64,000 nt of DNA, taken from IMG/VR virus record IMGVR_UViG_3300046454_000807, positions 1 to 64,000 of that record; one strand, given 5' to 3'. The DNA comes from a virus. Below, one piece after another: positions 57,516 to 64,000 of this stretch. Both the position numbers and the translations under genes were made by a program. Every line of letters starts with the position of its first letter. Position 1 is the first letter of the stretch. A model generated the notes under the pieces. It was not told the DNA's origin and did not search any database. It worked only from the letters and a program-made list of their open reading frames with translations.

Positions 57516-58146
57516 CCGACCAATTTCCCGGCCAGCGGCGGCGCGCGGAAGTCGTCACTTCCACCCACACCAGCCCTAACAGCGGCAGCGTCCTCTAACG
57601 AGGACGTGAGGAACAGGGAAGACGACCGCTAACGCGGTAGGCAGGCGTGGCTTGACCTTGAATACGGCCATCGGGCTCGCAGCTCGACGGTCTCTCGGGC
57701 TTGAGATTTCGTCTCTCTCGGGTTGATATTCGGAACCGCGAGATCGCCGCGCCGGTCCTAGCCGTGCGTAGGGTCCAAAGTAGCCGACTGCGTGGCGTAG
57801 GAGTCTCTAGGGGACTCCACCGTCTCCCCCCCGGTTTCGAGAGGCGAAATCTGGCGGTCGCGAAATACCACATCGGAACCACACGCACGCTACACCCCCA
57901 GTTCTAGAGCCAAAAAAGCCGGTTCGGGGATTCTTCCCCACCTGCTGCCGTTCGTCTAGACCCCCCGTGAACCCTCCGTCATCCTCTGGAAACGCAACAA
58001 ATTAAAGGAAATTTCCCCCGAATTTTGCCCTGACCCCCTCCCCTCCGCCGGGATGAAAAAAGGTGCGCGCCGCGGAAAGGTCGCCTATCCTGCAAACTGC
58101 GGCAGGGAGGAAAAAGTGCTTCACCGACAGGTGATAGGTTGCAGGG
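57516..58146. other. 630-base non-coding region with hairpins and repeats
   Basis: No convincing gene in any frame. Features: two hairpins with identical TAAC loops (57589-57606, stem CGTCCTC/GAGGACG; 57625-57638, stem ACCGC/GCGGT); direct repeat TAACGCGGTAG at 57505-57515 and 57630-57640; direct repeat TCTCTCGGG(C)TTGA at 57691 and 57714; hairpin 57800-57818 (GGAGTC/GACTCC); hairpin 57926-57939 (GGGGA/TCCCC); and an A+T-rich patch with GGAAATTTCC at 58007-58016. It could be a replication origin, a structured RNA or a packaging site. Confidence 0.45.
58135..58146 (+). promoter_or_regulatory. leaderless promoter candidate (TAGGTT)
   Basis: TAGGTT (58135-58140), then GCAGGG and ATG 58147. Same hexamer as at 29907. 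It would drive the right-arm small-gene run; no -35 seen. Confidence 0.4.
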
Positions 58147-58341
58147 ATGGACAATGTTGAGCGCTGGGCGAACGCGATCACGCTGCGCCGCGACCTGGAG
58201 GAGCTGATGACCAGGGCGGCCAGGGCGCCGCTGTTCCACGGGATGGCGAAGGCCGCGGCGGCTGCCTTGGTTAGCGTCGAAGGGGAGGAGCGGGTGATTC
58301 GGGAGAAGGTGACGGAAGAAGTCCTTCGCGGGGAGCTGTGA
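58147..58341 (+). CDS. small helical protein
   Basis: A 64-residue helical protein (NVERWANAITLRRDLEELMT, RAARAPLFHGMAKAAAAALV, EERVIREKVTEEVLRGEL). First gene of the right-arm run, with a leaderless-type promoter and GTGA coupling to the next. No family recognised. Confidence 0.55.
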   Translation: MDNVERWANAITLRRDLEELMTRAARAPLFHGMAKAAAAALVSVEGEERVIREKVTEEVLRGEL

Positions 58342-58778
58342 CGCGCGTCTATCCCCAGTTGCCGCCGAAGCCGAGCCTGCGGGCCTGGCGACCGCTGCCG
58401 ATCGTCGATGCGGTCGGGCGCCCCTTGGACCCCTGCTCGACGGTGCGGTTCCGGCGCACCAGGCAGGTGAAGCAGCGACCGGACGAGCCGCGGCCGCTGG
58501 TCCATCTCTTCGATTTCGCGGACACGGCGCCGCCGGAGATCGAGGTCTACGGCGATGTCGGCATCGTCACGGTGGCCTCGGCGCTGGTCGGAAACTGCTG
58601 GAAGTTCGAGTCCCTGCTGGTGGCCGTCGAGTATCGCTACTACCTCGGGGTGAAGGTCGAGCCGCTGGGTCGCAGCTTCTTCAGGGAGATGGCCGGACCC
58701 TGGCGCTGGGCTCGCTGGCCCGATGGCCGCCGCTTCCTGCACTGGGAAGAGCAGCTCCGACAGGAGCGCTGGGCGTAG
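58338..58778 (+). CDS. hypothetical protein
   Basis: A 146-residue protein from GTG 58338. It is Arg/Pro-rich at the N-terminus and contains a hydrophobic beta section (VYGDVGIVTVASALVGNCWK, LLVAVEYRYYLGVKVEPLG) and a Trp-rich end (GPWRWARWPDGRRFLHWEEQ). Stop overlaps the next GTG by one base. No family recognised. Confidence 0.55.
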   Translation: MTRVYPQLPPKPSLRAWRPLPIVDAVGRPLDPCSTVRFRRTRQVKQRPDEPRPLVHLFDFADTAPPEIEVYGDVGIVTVASALVGNCWKFESLLVAVEYRYYLGVKVEPLGRSFFREMAGPWRWARWPDGRRFLHWEEQLRQERWA

Positions 58779-58891
58779 TGTTCGGCCTGCGGATCATCAA
58801 GGTGCTCTGGAACGACGGGACCTGGACCTGGGAGTTTCAGCAGAAGCGCGGCGTCCACATGGCCCGGCGGGTGCGATCGTGGCCGGCGTGA
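58778..58891 (+). CDS. tiny hypothetical protein
   Basis: GTG 58778 to TGA 58889-58891 gives 37 residues: MFGLRIIKVLWNDGTWTWEF then QQKRGVHMARRVRSWPA. It fits exactly between its neighbours with one- and four-base overlaps, which supports coding. Basic C-terminus; function unknown. Confidence 0.45.
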   Translation: MFGLRIIKVLWNDGTWTWEFQQKRGVHMARRVRSWPA

Positions 58892-59124
58892 GCCTGGGCG
58901 GCATCATCTACCCCGAGATCAACGATGAGCAGGTCGCGGCCCTCTTTGGCTACGAGCTGCGGCGCTCCTGGGTGGTGGCGGAGGATGAGATCGTGCGGAC
59001 GCCGGGGGTCGTCTGGGTCGGGCCGCTGACCCACTTCAAGCTCACTCACGACGGGCGCCTGCCCTTCGAGACCCGCTACTGCCGGGGTGTGTTGGAGCTG
59101 GAGCGCGATCGGCGCCGGCGATAG
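58888..59124 (+). CDS. small hypothetical protein
   Basis: A 78-residue protein from GTG 58888 (GTGA overlap). It contains IIYPEINDEQVAALFGYELR, a helix, and a WVGPLTHFKLTHDGRLPFET beta part with a basic end. No family recognised. Confidence 0.55.
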   Translation: MSLGGIIYPEINDEQVAALFGYELRRSWVVAEDEIVRTPGVVWVGPLTHFKLTHDGRLPFETRYCRGVLELERDRRRR

Positions 59125-59176
59125 GTCGCAAACTAGGAGGAAATTCAGACCCCGGATGGCACCTGTCCCCGTCTCA

Positions 59177-59191
59177 TGGTATATCTCCCGA
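59177..59191 (+). promoter_or_regulatory. extended -10 promoter candidate (TGGTATATC)
   Basis: TGG followed by TATATC (59180-59185) lies 6 bases before ATG 59192, matching an extended -10 (TGn) and the leaderless spacing. An AGGAGGAAA at 59136-59144 is too far upstream to serve this start. Confidence 0.35.
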
Positions 59192-59725
59192 ATGGCCGAG
59201 ACCCGCGACCTACCTGCACCGAAACCGCCTTGGGGTCTGGTGTGGGCGCTGGCCGCCTTCTTGCTGCTCAACCTCGTGACGAGCGTCCTGGCCCTCACAT
59301 CTCCTTGGTGGTCGGTCATCGCTGCGGTGGTCCTGATCGCGACCGGGACCAGCTTCAGCTACCGGCGCCAGGTCTGGTTCCGCGAATACACGGCCGCCGT
59401 GGAGAGGGAGATCGAGGCGATGAGGGCGGTCCAGGCGATCTCACTGGGAATCAGCGAACAGGACTTCCTGCGGGTGATGGACGAGCATCTCGACCTCGTG
59501 GAGGGCATCGGCGACACCGTGGAGGAGTGGGCGCGAGCGCGCGACATCTCCCTGCGCGGCCTGTTCATATCCGGCGACACCATCGCCAACGCCTGGATTA
59601 CGAAGCTCGGCCTCGATCTCCCAGGGGAGAGTCTCGAAGGCTTCCGGGCGAGCTATGGCCAGGCGATCGTCGTCGGGATCGAAGCCGAACGGGACCGCCG
59701 CGACCGCGCGGAGCTACCGCGATGA
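59192..59725 (+). CDS. membrane protein with two N-terminal spans
   Basis: A 177-residue protein. Two hydrophobic spans (LVWALAAFLLLNLVTSVLAL and WWSVIAAVVLIATGTSF) separated by a short loop are followed by a long cytoplasmic-type helical domain (YTAAVEREIEAMRAVQAISL, DFLRVMDEHLDLVEGIGDTV). Start chosen from the -10-like element; an upstream extension is Arg-rich. Could be a superinfection or membrane-stress function, or a holin-like protein; nothing decides. Confidence 0.6.
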   Translation: MAETRDLPAPKPPWGLVWALAAFLLLNLVTSVLALTSPWWSVIAAVVLIATGTSFSYRRQVWFREYTAAVEREIEAMRAVQAISLGISEQDFLRVMDEHLDLVEGIGDTVEEWARARDISLRGLFISGDTIANAWITKLGLDLPGESLEGFRASYGQAIVVGIEAERDRRDRAELPR

Positions 59726-59907
59726 CCGCGCTCGCCGAGGAAATCAGGTACCACGCCAAGGAAGGGCGCCGCTGGGCGGAGGCCGCCGAGGATTTCAACC
59801 GCGGTCGCATCTACGCGGAGGTCTCGCAGGCTCATTCCTTCGCCGCCCTGGCGACTGCGCTCGCTGAGGGTTCGTTGACGATCGACGGGACGGTGATGCA
59901 CCCGTGA
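59722..59907 (+). CDS. small helical protein
   Basis: A 61-residue protein from ATG 59722 (ATGA overlap). Fully helical (LAEEIRYHAKEGRRWAEAAE, AHSFAALATALAEGSLTIDG). No family recognised. Confidence 0.55.
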   Translation: MTALAEEIRYHAKEGRRWAEAAEDFNRGRIYAEVSQAHSFAALATALAEGSLTIDGTVMHP

Positions 59908-60155
59908 AGCTCGACCAACTCCTGGAGGCGATCGAGACCTACCTGCGCGAGCAGTGGAAGGATGAGGAATGGATGCTCAGCTTCCTCCTCGACCCGATGA
60001 GCCCCTGGGTCTCGGTGGATGCGCGCCGGCGCCACTACTTCGTTGGCGACGGCATCCCCGCCAGGGTGAGCTTCGCGATGTGGAAGCGGACCGGCGCCGT
60101 TCACAGTGTGCATGGTGGCGCGGTCGTGGACCCCCCACTTTTCGAGGTCGCATGA
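59904..60155 (+). CDS. small hypothetical protein
   Basis: An 83-residue protein from GTG 59904 (GTGA overlap). It has KLDQLLEAIETYLREQWKDE as a helix and a later beta part with VSVDARRRHYFVGDGIPARV. No family recognised. Confidence 0.55.
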   Translation: MKLDQLLEAIETYLREQWKDEEWMLSFLLDPMSPWVSVDARRRHYFVGDGIPARVSFAMWKRTGAVHSVHGGAVVDPPLFEVA

Positions 60156-60625
60156 GGGCGCCGTTCACCGTCATCAGGATCGAACGGCCGCCGTCGCTGG
60201 CGGGGCTCGACCTCTCTCGTCTCTCCGATATGGGACTGCTCTCGCTCGACCTGCATCCGTCGGCCGCCGGCCCGGAGATCGAGCTGACCTTCGGCACGGC
60301 CGAGGGTGCGGCGCCGGTGACCGAGGAGTTCCTGTGCGAGAAGCTCGAAGCGGCGACGGGACTTTCGGTCCTGGCCTCCCGTCGTCACGAGCTGCACGGC
60401 GCGACGGTACTGCTGACGACCGGCCACTCGGTCGAGACCAACTTCGCCGCCGGCGCGATCGCAGAAGCCGTCGCTAACCGAATCGGGGCTGCTGACGAGG
60501 AGATCATCACCTGGGCGGAGTGGGTGGCCGTCACCGACAAGCATGGCCAGGGTCCGATCTTCCTCAACCCCCTGGAGGTTGCCGGCATCGTCCCTGCGCA
60601 CATCATCGTGGGGGCAGAGGGATGA
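60152..60625 (+). CDS. hypothetical protein
   Basis: A 157-residue protein from ATG 60152 (ATGA overlap). Alpha/beta (FTVIRIERPPSLAGLDLSRL, EIELTFGTAEGAAPVTEEFL, TNFAAGAIAEAVANRIGAAD, IITWAEWVAVTD). No family recognised. Confidence 0.55.
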   Translation: MRAPFTVIRIERPPSLAGLDLSRLSDMGLLSLDLHPSAAGPEIELTFGTAEGAAPVTEEFLCEKLEAATGLSVLASRRHELHGATVLLTTGHSVETNFAAGAIAEAVANRIGAADEEIITWAEWVAVTDKHGQGPIFLNPLEVAGIVPAHIIVGAEG

Positions 60626-61038
60626 CCCGTCGAGAGGCTGGGCTTAGCGCCGCAGCGGTTGGCTTTGCTTTGGTAACCGGGCTCGCGTCTTCATGGCCCG
60701 TGTTCCTCCTTGGCTTTGGCGGACTACTGACCTGCCTCTGGGTGTTGTTCCCGAGCGCCGGCCGTCGTCACCCTGAGTCCGGGACCGCCAAGGAAGTAGC
60801 GCTCCTACAACAAAAGATCAGGGAGTTGCTTTTCGACGAGCAGGCTGCGCGCCGGATTGGTGCTAGCGCTGAGCAGGACCGCCTTCTGGGGGTAGTCGAA
60901 GAGTTGAGTCGGTTCGGGTTGCGCGAAGATGAGGATCACCCCGGCTTCTCTGAGATAGGAATGGTGCCAAACGGAGCATTTCTGAATCGAGAGCAGGTAA
61001 TAGATGCCATTGCGCTCATCCCAAGGGGGCGTCTGTGA
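60622..61038 (+). CDS. small membrane protein
   Basis: A 138-residue protein from ATG 60622. A hydrophobic hairpin (GLSAAAVGFALVTGLASSWP, then VFLLGFGGLLTCLWVLFP) near the N-terminus suggests two short spans; the rest is a helical soluble part (EVALLQQKIRELLFDEQAAR). The two-span layout with a charged tail resembles small holin-like proteins, but no lysis gene is adjacent. Confidence 0.55.
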   Translation: MTRREAGLSAAAVGFALVTGLASSWPVFLLGFGGLLTCLWVLFPSAGRRHPESGTAKEVALLQQKIRELLFDEQAARRIGASAEQDRLLGVVEELSRFGLREDEDHPGFSEIGMVPNGAFLNREQVIDAIALIPRGRL

Positions 61039-61184
61039 AATTCCGCTGCACCCAGTACGGGACCGGCGATGCCGCCGGGCGCGCAATCAAGGTCCTCGAC
61101 ATCGAGGCGGGGAGCTACGCCGGTGCCCTGCGCAAGGCCCAGCGAGAGCTTAGCCATCCGATTGGGGTGAAGGTGAAGTGCTGA
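61035..61184 (+). CDS. small basic protein
   Basis: GTG 61035 (GTGA overlap) to TGA 61182-61184 gives 49 residues (MKFRCTQYGTGDAAGRAIKV, then LDIEAGSYAGALRKAQRELS). It is packed between neighbours with short overlaps. Function unknown. Confidence 0.45.
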   Translation: MKFRCTQYGTGDAAGRAIKVLDIEAGSYAGALRKAQRELSHPIGVKVKC

Positions 61185-61405
61185 CCCACGACCTTGGCGA
61201 TCTTCACTTCGCCTGGGCGGAACAGTCCGCCCAGATCGAGGTCTACGAGCGTGGCGAGAGTGGTCCGTCGCGCCGGATCGGTTTCCTGACCAACAAGGGT
61301 GAGCATGACTTCCTTGTTCCCTTCGAGCAAGGGCCGTTCGAGAAGCACTGTGAGTGGTTTGCTGAGATGGCGTCGGATGCGGAGGGCGTGACCGAAGATG
61401 AGTAA
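61178..61405 (+). CDS. small hypothetical protein
   Basis: A 75-residue acidic protein from GTG 61178. Beta-rich first half (GDLHFAWAEQSAQIEVYERG) and a helical end (KHCEWFAEMASDAEGVTEDE). No family recognised. Confidence 0.5.
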   Translation: MLTHDLGDLHFAWAEQSAQIEVYERGESGPSRRIGFLTNKGEHDFLVPFEQGPFEKHCEWFAEMASDAEGVTEDE

Positions 61406-61781
61406 GGACATCCTCAACGAACGGGAGGGCCGCGCGATCATGAAGGCGGTTGCCATCGGCCAGGGCGACAAAGGATTCTCCCAGGCCGAGCTGGCGAAGG
61501 TCTTCAAAGAGATGCACACCGCAAAGCTCCAGGGCGCGATCTTCGATCTCGTGGTGAGTGGGGAAATGCTGATCGAACTGGGCGATGAGGGAGAGCCCCG
61601 GTATCTCACCAGGCCGAACGCTCCGATCCTTCAGCAGCAGGTGCCCGAGTGCTACTCCTGCGGGGACGAGGACGCCGGGAAGTGCCCCAAGTCCCAGCGG
61701 GCCTGCGGTCACCATTGCAACTGTTCCTGGGTCCACGATCACTGCCACTGGTGCGGGAAGGAGTTCGGTGAGAATGGCTGA
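61398..61781 (+). CDS. winged-helix-like protein with C-terminal zinc cluster
   Basis: A 127-residue protein. The N-terminal part (LNEREGRAIMKAVAIGQGDK, SQAELAKVFKEMHTAKLQGA, IFDLVVSGEMLIELGDEGE) has a winged-helix layout. The C-terminal ~40 residues carry at least six Cys and several His (CYSCGDEDAGKCPK, CGHHCNCSWVHDHCHWCGKE), a zinc cluster. It could bind DNA or RNA polymerase. Confidence 0.6.
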   Translation: MSKDILNEREGRAIMKAVAIGQGDKGFSQAELAKVFKEMHTAKLQGAIFDLVVSGEMLIELGDEGEPRYLTRPNAPILQQQVPECYSCGDEDAGKCPKSQRACGHHCNCSWVHDHCHWCGKEFGENG

Positions 61782-62001
61782 GACCTGCCCGATCGACCAC
61801 TGCGATCAACCCCGGAAATCGAATCAGCTCATGTGCAAGTCGCACTGGTACAAGGTGCCGAAGGAACTTCGGGACAAAATATGGCGCCTCGCTCGCAAGA
61901 TGTGGAACGGCGACGATGACGCCTACCAGGAGTGGAGCGACGCCCGAGACGAGGCAATCCACGCTGTGGAAGCCAAGGAGGACGAACATGCCGCGACCTG
62001 A
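61774..62001 (+). CDS. small zinc-finger protein
   Basis: A 75-residue protein from ATG 61774. CPIDHCDQPRKSNQLMCKSH near the N-terminus has the C-x4-C...C-x2-H arrangement of phage HNH-associated or microzinc proteins, followed by WYKVPKELRDKIWRLARKMW and an acidic helix. Function unknown. Confidence 0.6.
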   Translation: MAETCPIDHCDQPRKSNQLMCKSHWYKVPKELRDKIWRLARKMWNGDDDAYQEWSDARDEAIHAVEAKEDEHAAT

Positions 62002-62407
62002 CATGCAAGATGCCCTGGAGGCGATTGCAGCGTTCTGTCACCGGGAGGACGGGATTTTCTCCCTGGCTCTGAACGCTCGTGCCGACGTAGGCAAATGGTC
62101 GGCTAGCTTGGCTTGGGGGCGCGAGGCGCCGGACTCCCCGATGGTGGCCGCACAGGCGATCGGGATGGGCGACACGCCGGCAGAGGCAATCGCACAGATA
62201 GTGGAGGAAGCGAGGCTTACTGTGGTCGAGCCCGACCGCAAAAGCTGGAGCGTACCGATCTGCACGGGCTGCGGTGGCATCTTCGGGATGGCGCCGGGTC
62301 TGGATGCGGCTTGCACCTGCGACCGCACGGTGACGAAGACGGGTAAGACGATCAAACTCATAGAGGCGCCTGCGCGCCAGGAAGGGAGTGACAGTGTTCA
62401 AGACTGA
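61988..62407 (+). CDS. hypothetical protein with zinc ribbon
   Basis: A 139-residue protein from ATG 61988 (overlaps the previous gene by 14 bases). A first half of unknown fold (ALEAIAAFCHREDGIFSLAL, TPAEAIAQIVEEARLTVVEP) is followed by PICTGCGGIFGMAPGLDAAC and TCDR, a two-knuckle ribbon (CTGC...CTC). No family recognised. Confidence 0.55.
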   Translation: MPRPDMQDALEAIAAFCHREDGIFSLALNARADVGKWSASLAWGREAPDSPMVAAQAIGMGDTPAEAIAQIVEEARLTVVEPDRKSWSVPICTGCGGIFGMAPGLDAACTCDRTVTKTGKTIKLIEAPARQEGSDSVQD

Positions 62408-62837
62408 GACAGGGGATACCCGTTGGGGCATCGTGGGGGTGTGGTGCGCGATCGCGTGCGTGGGGGTGCTCTTGATGAGCTGGGGCATCGGGCTCGGCTG
62501 CGGCGCCTACAACCGCTACCAGGCTCGCCAGGATGCGGTCAACAAGGTTCACATCGCGCACACCGAAATCCAGCAGGCAGAAGAACAGGCCAAGGTGAAC
62601 AACGCGCAGATCAAGGCGACGGAAGCAGAGGCACGAAAGCGGGTCGCCGAATCCATTGGTCTGAAGAGGTCCCAGGTCGAGATCAACAAGACGCTGACCC
62701 CGCTCTACGTGCAGCACGAGTATGTGCAGGCGATCGAGCAGGCTGCGCACTCCAGTTCCAACACAATCGAGTTCATCCCCGTCGGGCAGAACGGGATACC
62801 GATCGTCGGTAGTACGAACATAACTCCTGGCCGATGA
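62388..62837 (+). CDS. prohibitin/SPFH-like membrane protein
   Basis: A 149-residue protein (GTG 62388; GTG 62394 possible) with one N-terminal span (GIVGVWCAIACVGVLLMSWG). A long coiled coil follows (TEIQQAEEQAKVNNAQIKAT, EAEARKRVAESIGLKRSQVE), and an end LTPLYVQHEYVQAIEQAAHS with NTIEFIPVGQNGIPIV. The order coiled coil - L(T/S)P.Y...... - NT(I)..vPvG..GiPI is that of the C-terminal half of SPFH/prohibitin proteins. The SPFH core itself is missing. Host membrane interaction is likely. Confidence 0.6.
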   Translation: MTVFKTETGDTRWGIVGVWCAIACVGVLLMSWGIGLGCGAYNRYQARQDAVNKVHIAHTEIQQAEEQAKVNNAQIKATEAEARKRVAESIGLKRSQVEINKTLTPLYVQHEYVQAIEQAAHSSSNTIEFIPVGQNGIPIVGSTNITPGR

Positions 62838-63112
62838 CCGCTGCGCAGGCCGCCAAGAAGTGTCGCGAGATCGCCGATCGCCTCTGGGAGAGTCGCGATA
62901 GGAAGTCGCCTTCTCGCGATGTTCTGTCGCTGGACTCCGGTGACCTGCACATGGTGGCGGGACTCCTCGAAGGCCGCAAGTGGACGCTCTACGTTTGTCC
63001 TTCGGAGTCTTGCATTTTCGTGTCGATGACACCAGGAAAATGCCGAAGCCATCCTTATCCCTGTCGGGCGATGGGTCCCGAGCTGGAGAAGGTTGAGGTT
63101 CTGGCCATATGA
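62834..63112 (+). CDS. small zinc-finger-like protein
   Basis: A 92-residue protein (ATGA overlap). KKCREIADRLWESRDRKSPS then VCPSESCIFVSMTPGKCRSH with PYPC gives a CxxxxC...CxxH..C set. The middle (LSLDSGDLHMVAGLLEGRKW) is beta/helix. No family recognised. Confidence 0.55.
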   Translation: MTAAQAAKKCREIADRLWESRDRKSPSRDVLSLDSGDLHMVAGLLEGRKWTLYVCPSESCIFVSMTPGKCRSHPYPCRAMGPELEKVEVLAI

Positions 63113-63528
63113 GGGTGAAGTGGCGTCGGCGGCGCAAACCAGCACCGGCGGAGCCGCGGCCGACGGACCTCTCCGAGGCCCGCGAGGGCGCCCGCTACTA
63201 CGCGCTCTGTGGTGACAACATGTGGGGGATGTCGATCACCTGGCAGCACAAGCCCGGTGAGCACCCCGCCGACACCGAAGACACTGGCACCTACGCCTCG
63301 ATCATCGGTTGGCTGCCACAGCCGAGACCTGAGCCCGGCGACGTGATTGTGGCGCCGATGAGGGGGGGCGCTGGCGAATGGATCGTGCAGTCGGTGTCGC
63401 GGATCGCCAACGTCGATGACGGCTTCACCGCTGAGCTGCGCGGCGTGGTCGGCTACCTGGAGCCCGCGCCGCAGTTCAAATCGGCGCTGGAACTCCTGAA
63501 GACCGACCAGCGGAGTGAGTACGTATGA
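63109..63528 (+). CDS. hypothetical protein
   Basis: A 139-residue protein (ATGA overlap). Basic N-terminus (VKWRRRRKPAPAEPRPTD) and a beta-rich core (YYALCGDNMWGMSITWQHKP, DVIVAPMRGGAGEWIVQSVS). No family recognised. Confidence 0.55.
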   Translation: MRVKWRRRRKPAPAEPRPTDLSEAREGARYYALCGDNMWGMSITWQHKPGEHPADTEDTGTYASIIGWLPQPRPEPGDVIVAPMRGGAGEWIVQSVSRIANVDDGFTAELRGVVGYLEPAPQFKSALELLKTDQRSEYV

Positions 63529-63722
63529 CCGCGCCGTCGCCCAAGGTCCTCCAGCTCACCCGCTCGATGGCGCGGTACGACTTCTCGAAAGACCCGCTCG
63601 TCTCGGCCGACATCGTGATCGAAAAGGGTGGCCGCGTGTGTAAGGACCACAACGGAACGGCGGGGCGCGACGCGACCGACGCCGAGCTACGCGAAGCGAA
63701 GAAAGCGAACCCGAACCGATGA
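63525..63722 (+). CDS. small hypothetical protein
   Basis: A 65-residue protein (ATGA overlap): APSPKVLQLTRSMARYDFSK, VSADIVIEKGGRVCKDHNGT and a charged helix. No family recognised. Confidence 0.5.
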   Translation: MTAPSPKVLQLTRSMARYDFSKDPLVSADIVIEKGGRVCKDHNGTAGRDATDAELREAKKANPNR

Positions 63723-63734
63723 ACGAGGCGTAGG

Positions 63735-64000
63735 TTGCGTAAGTTCGTGCCAGGCGATCCCAGGGGTAGGTCTTGGGAGCAGGAGGAAACCGAGCGAGTC
63801 GGCCTCGATGAGGGCCATCGCTACGCCACGCTGAGAGGCGCAGCGATCGGCGCCGCCCCCGACGAGCTACTCGACCTCGCCGACGAGCAGCTTCGGGAGT
63901 TCGACAAGGAACTGCACCGCCTGTTGAAGCACCTGCCCCGCAAGTACGAGGACAGGATCAAGAAACTGCACCACCCCTTTTCCGAGGCCAGGGGTCTGAT
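63735..64000 (+). CDS. 5' part of a gene cut by the window end
   Basis: Open from TTG 63735 (or GTG 63747) to the window end without a stop. The 88 visible residues are charged and helical (GLDEGHRYATLRGAAIGAAP, DELLDLADEQLREFDKELHR, LLKHLPRKYEDRIKKLHH). Continues the right-arm run. No family recognised. Confidence 0.5.
   Translation, partial: MRKFVPGDPRGRSWEQEETERVGLDEGHRYATLRGAAIGAAPDELLDLADEQLREFDKELHRLLKHLPRKYEDRIKKLHHPFSEARGL

Noticed and set aside
57595-57888. Leftward 97-codon frame in the gap after 57515
   Set aside because: Arg/Pro/Ser-rich with no start context; the region is dominated by hairpins and repeats, so it is treated as non-coding.

Overview
The window is a large piece (possibly most) of the genome of a tailed double-stranded DNA bacteriophage, with siphovirus-type gene content. 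It is GC-rich, genes are packed with 1-4 base overlaps (ATGA, GTGA, TGATG), and many starts are GTG. The small-gene families (DUF6283-like, DUF6166-like, a Cas4-like exonuclease beside an annealing-type protein) and many apparently leaderless starts, with a -10-like TAnnnT hexamer 6-9 bases before the start codon, suggest an actinobacterial host. The host call is an inference. Both window ends cut through genes.

Layout. 1-29297, rightward: packaging (HNH endonuclease, terminase small-subunit candidate, terminase large subunit), portal, protease-scaffold, decoration protein, major capsid, connectors, tail tube, tail assembly chaperones with a candidate -1 frameshift, a 1473-residue tape measure and a receptor-binding/baseplate set with a discoidin-like insertion, a LamG-like fibre and a zincin-containing protein. 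29333-29815 is a leftward coiled-coil gene, separated by a bidirectional terminator hairpin. 29922-36332: recombination and replication (annealing-type protein, Cas4-like exonuclease, helicase-loader candidate, DnaB helicase, SSB-like protein, RNase HI). 36325-44941: a translationally coupled glycan/methylation cassette (six glycosyltransferases, a sugar-nucleotide epimerase, two SAM methyltransferases, a C5-cytosine methyltransferase). 44931-47709: a PD-(D/E)XK nuclease, an SNF2-type helicase and a phage sigma factor. 47706-54585, leftward: integrase, small conserved phage proteins, a RuvB-like motor, a secreted metzincin-like protease. 54974-57515, rightward: early-type genes driven by two near-identical sigma70-like promoters. 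57516-58146 is non-coding and rich in hairpins. 58147-64000 is a rightward run of about nineteen small genes, including zinc-finger microproteins and a prohibitin-like membrane protein.

How it may work. Two promoter classes can be read. Early-type promoters at 54.9 and 57.2 kb share a 14-base element 7 bases upstream of TTGACA. A second motif, TCGTAnATTA, lies immediately before several virion genes (5152, 6539, 8662, inside 8662-10071, and near 14795), and a related version precedes the phage sigma factor. This suggests, by inference, that the phage sigma factor drives virion genes and its own expression. The integrase argues for a temperate or formerly temperate phage, but no repressor was recognised. 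No endolysin, holin, tRNA or CRISPR array was recognised.
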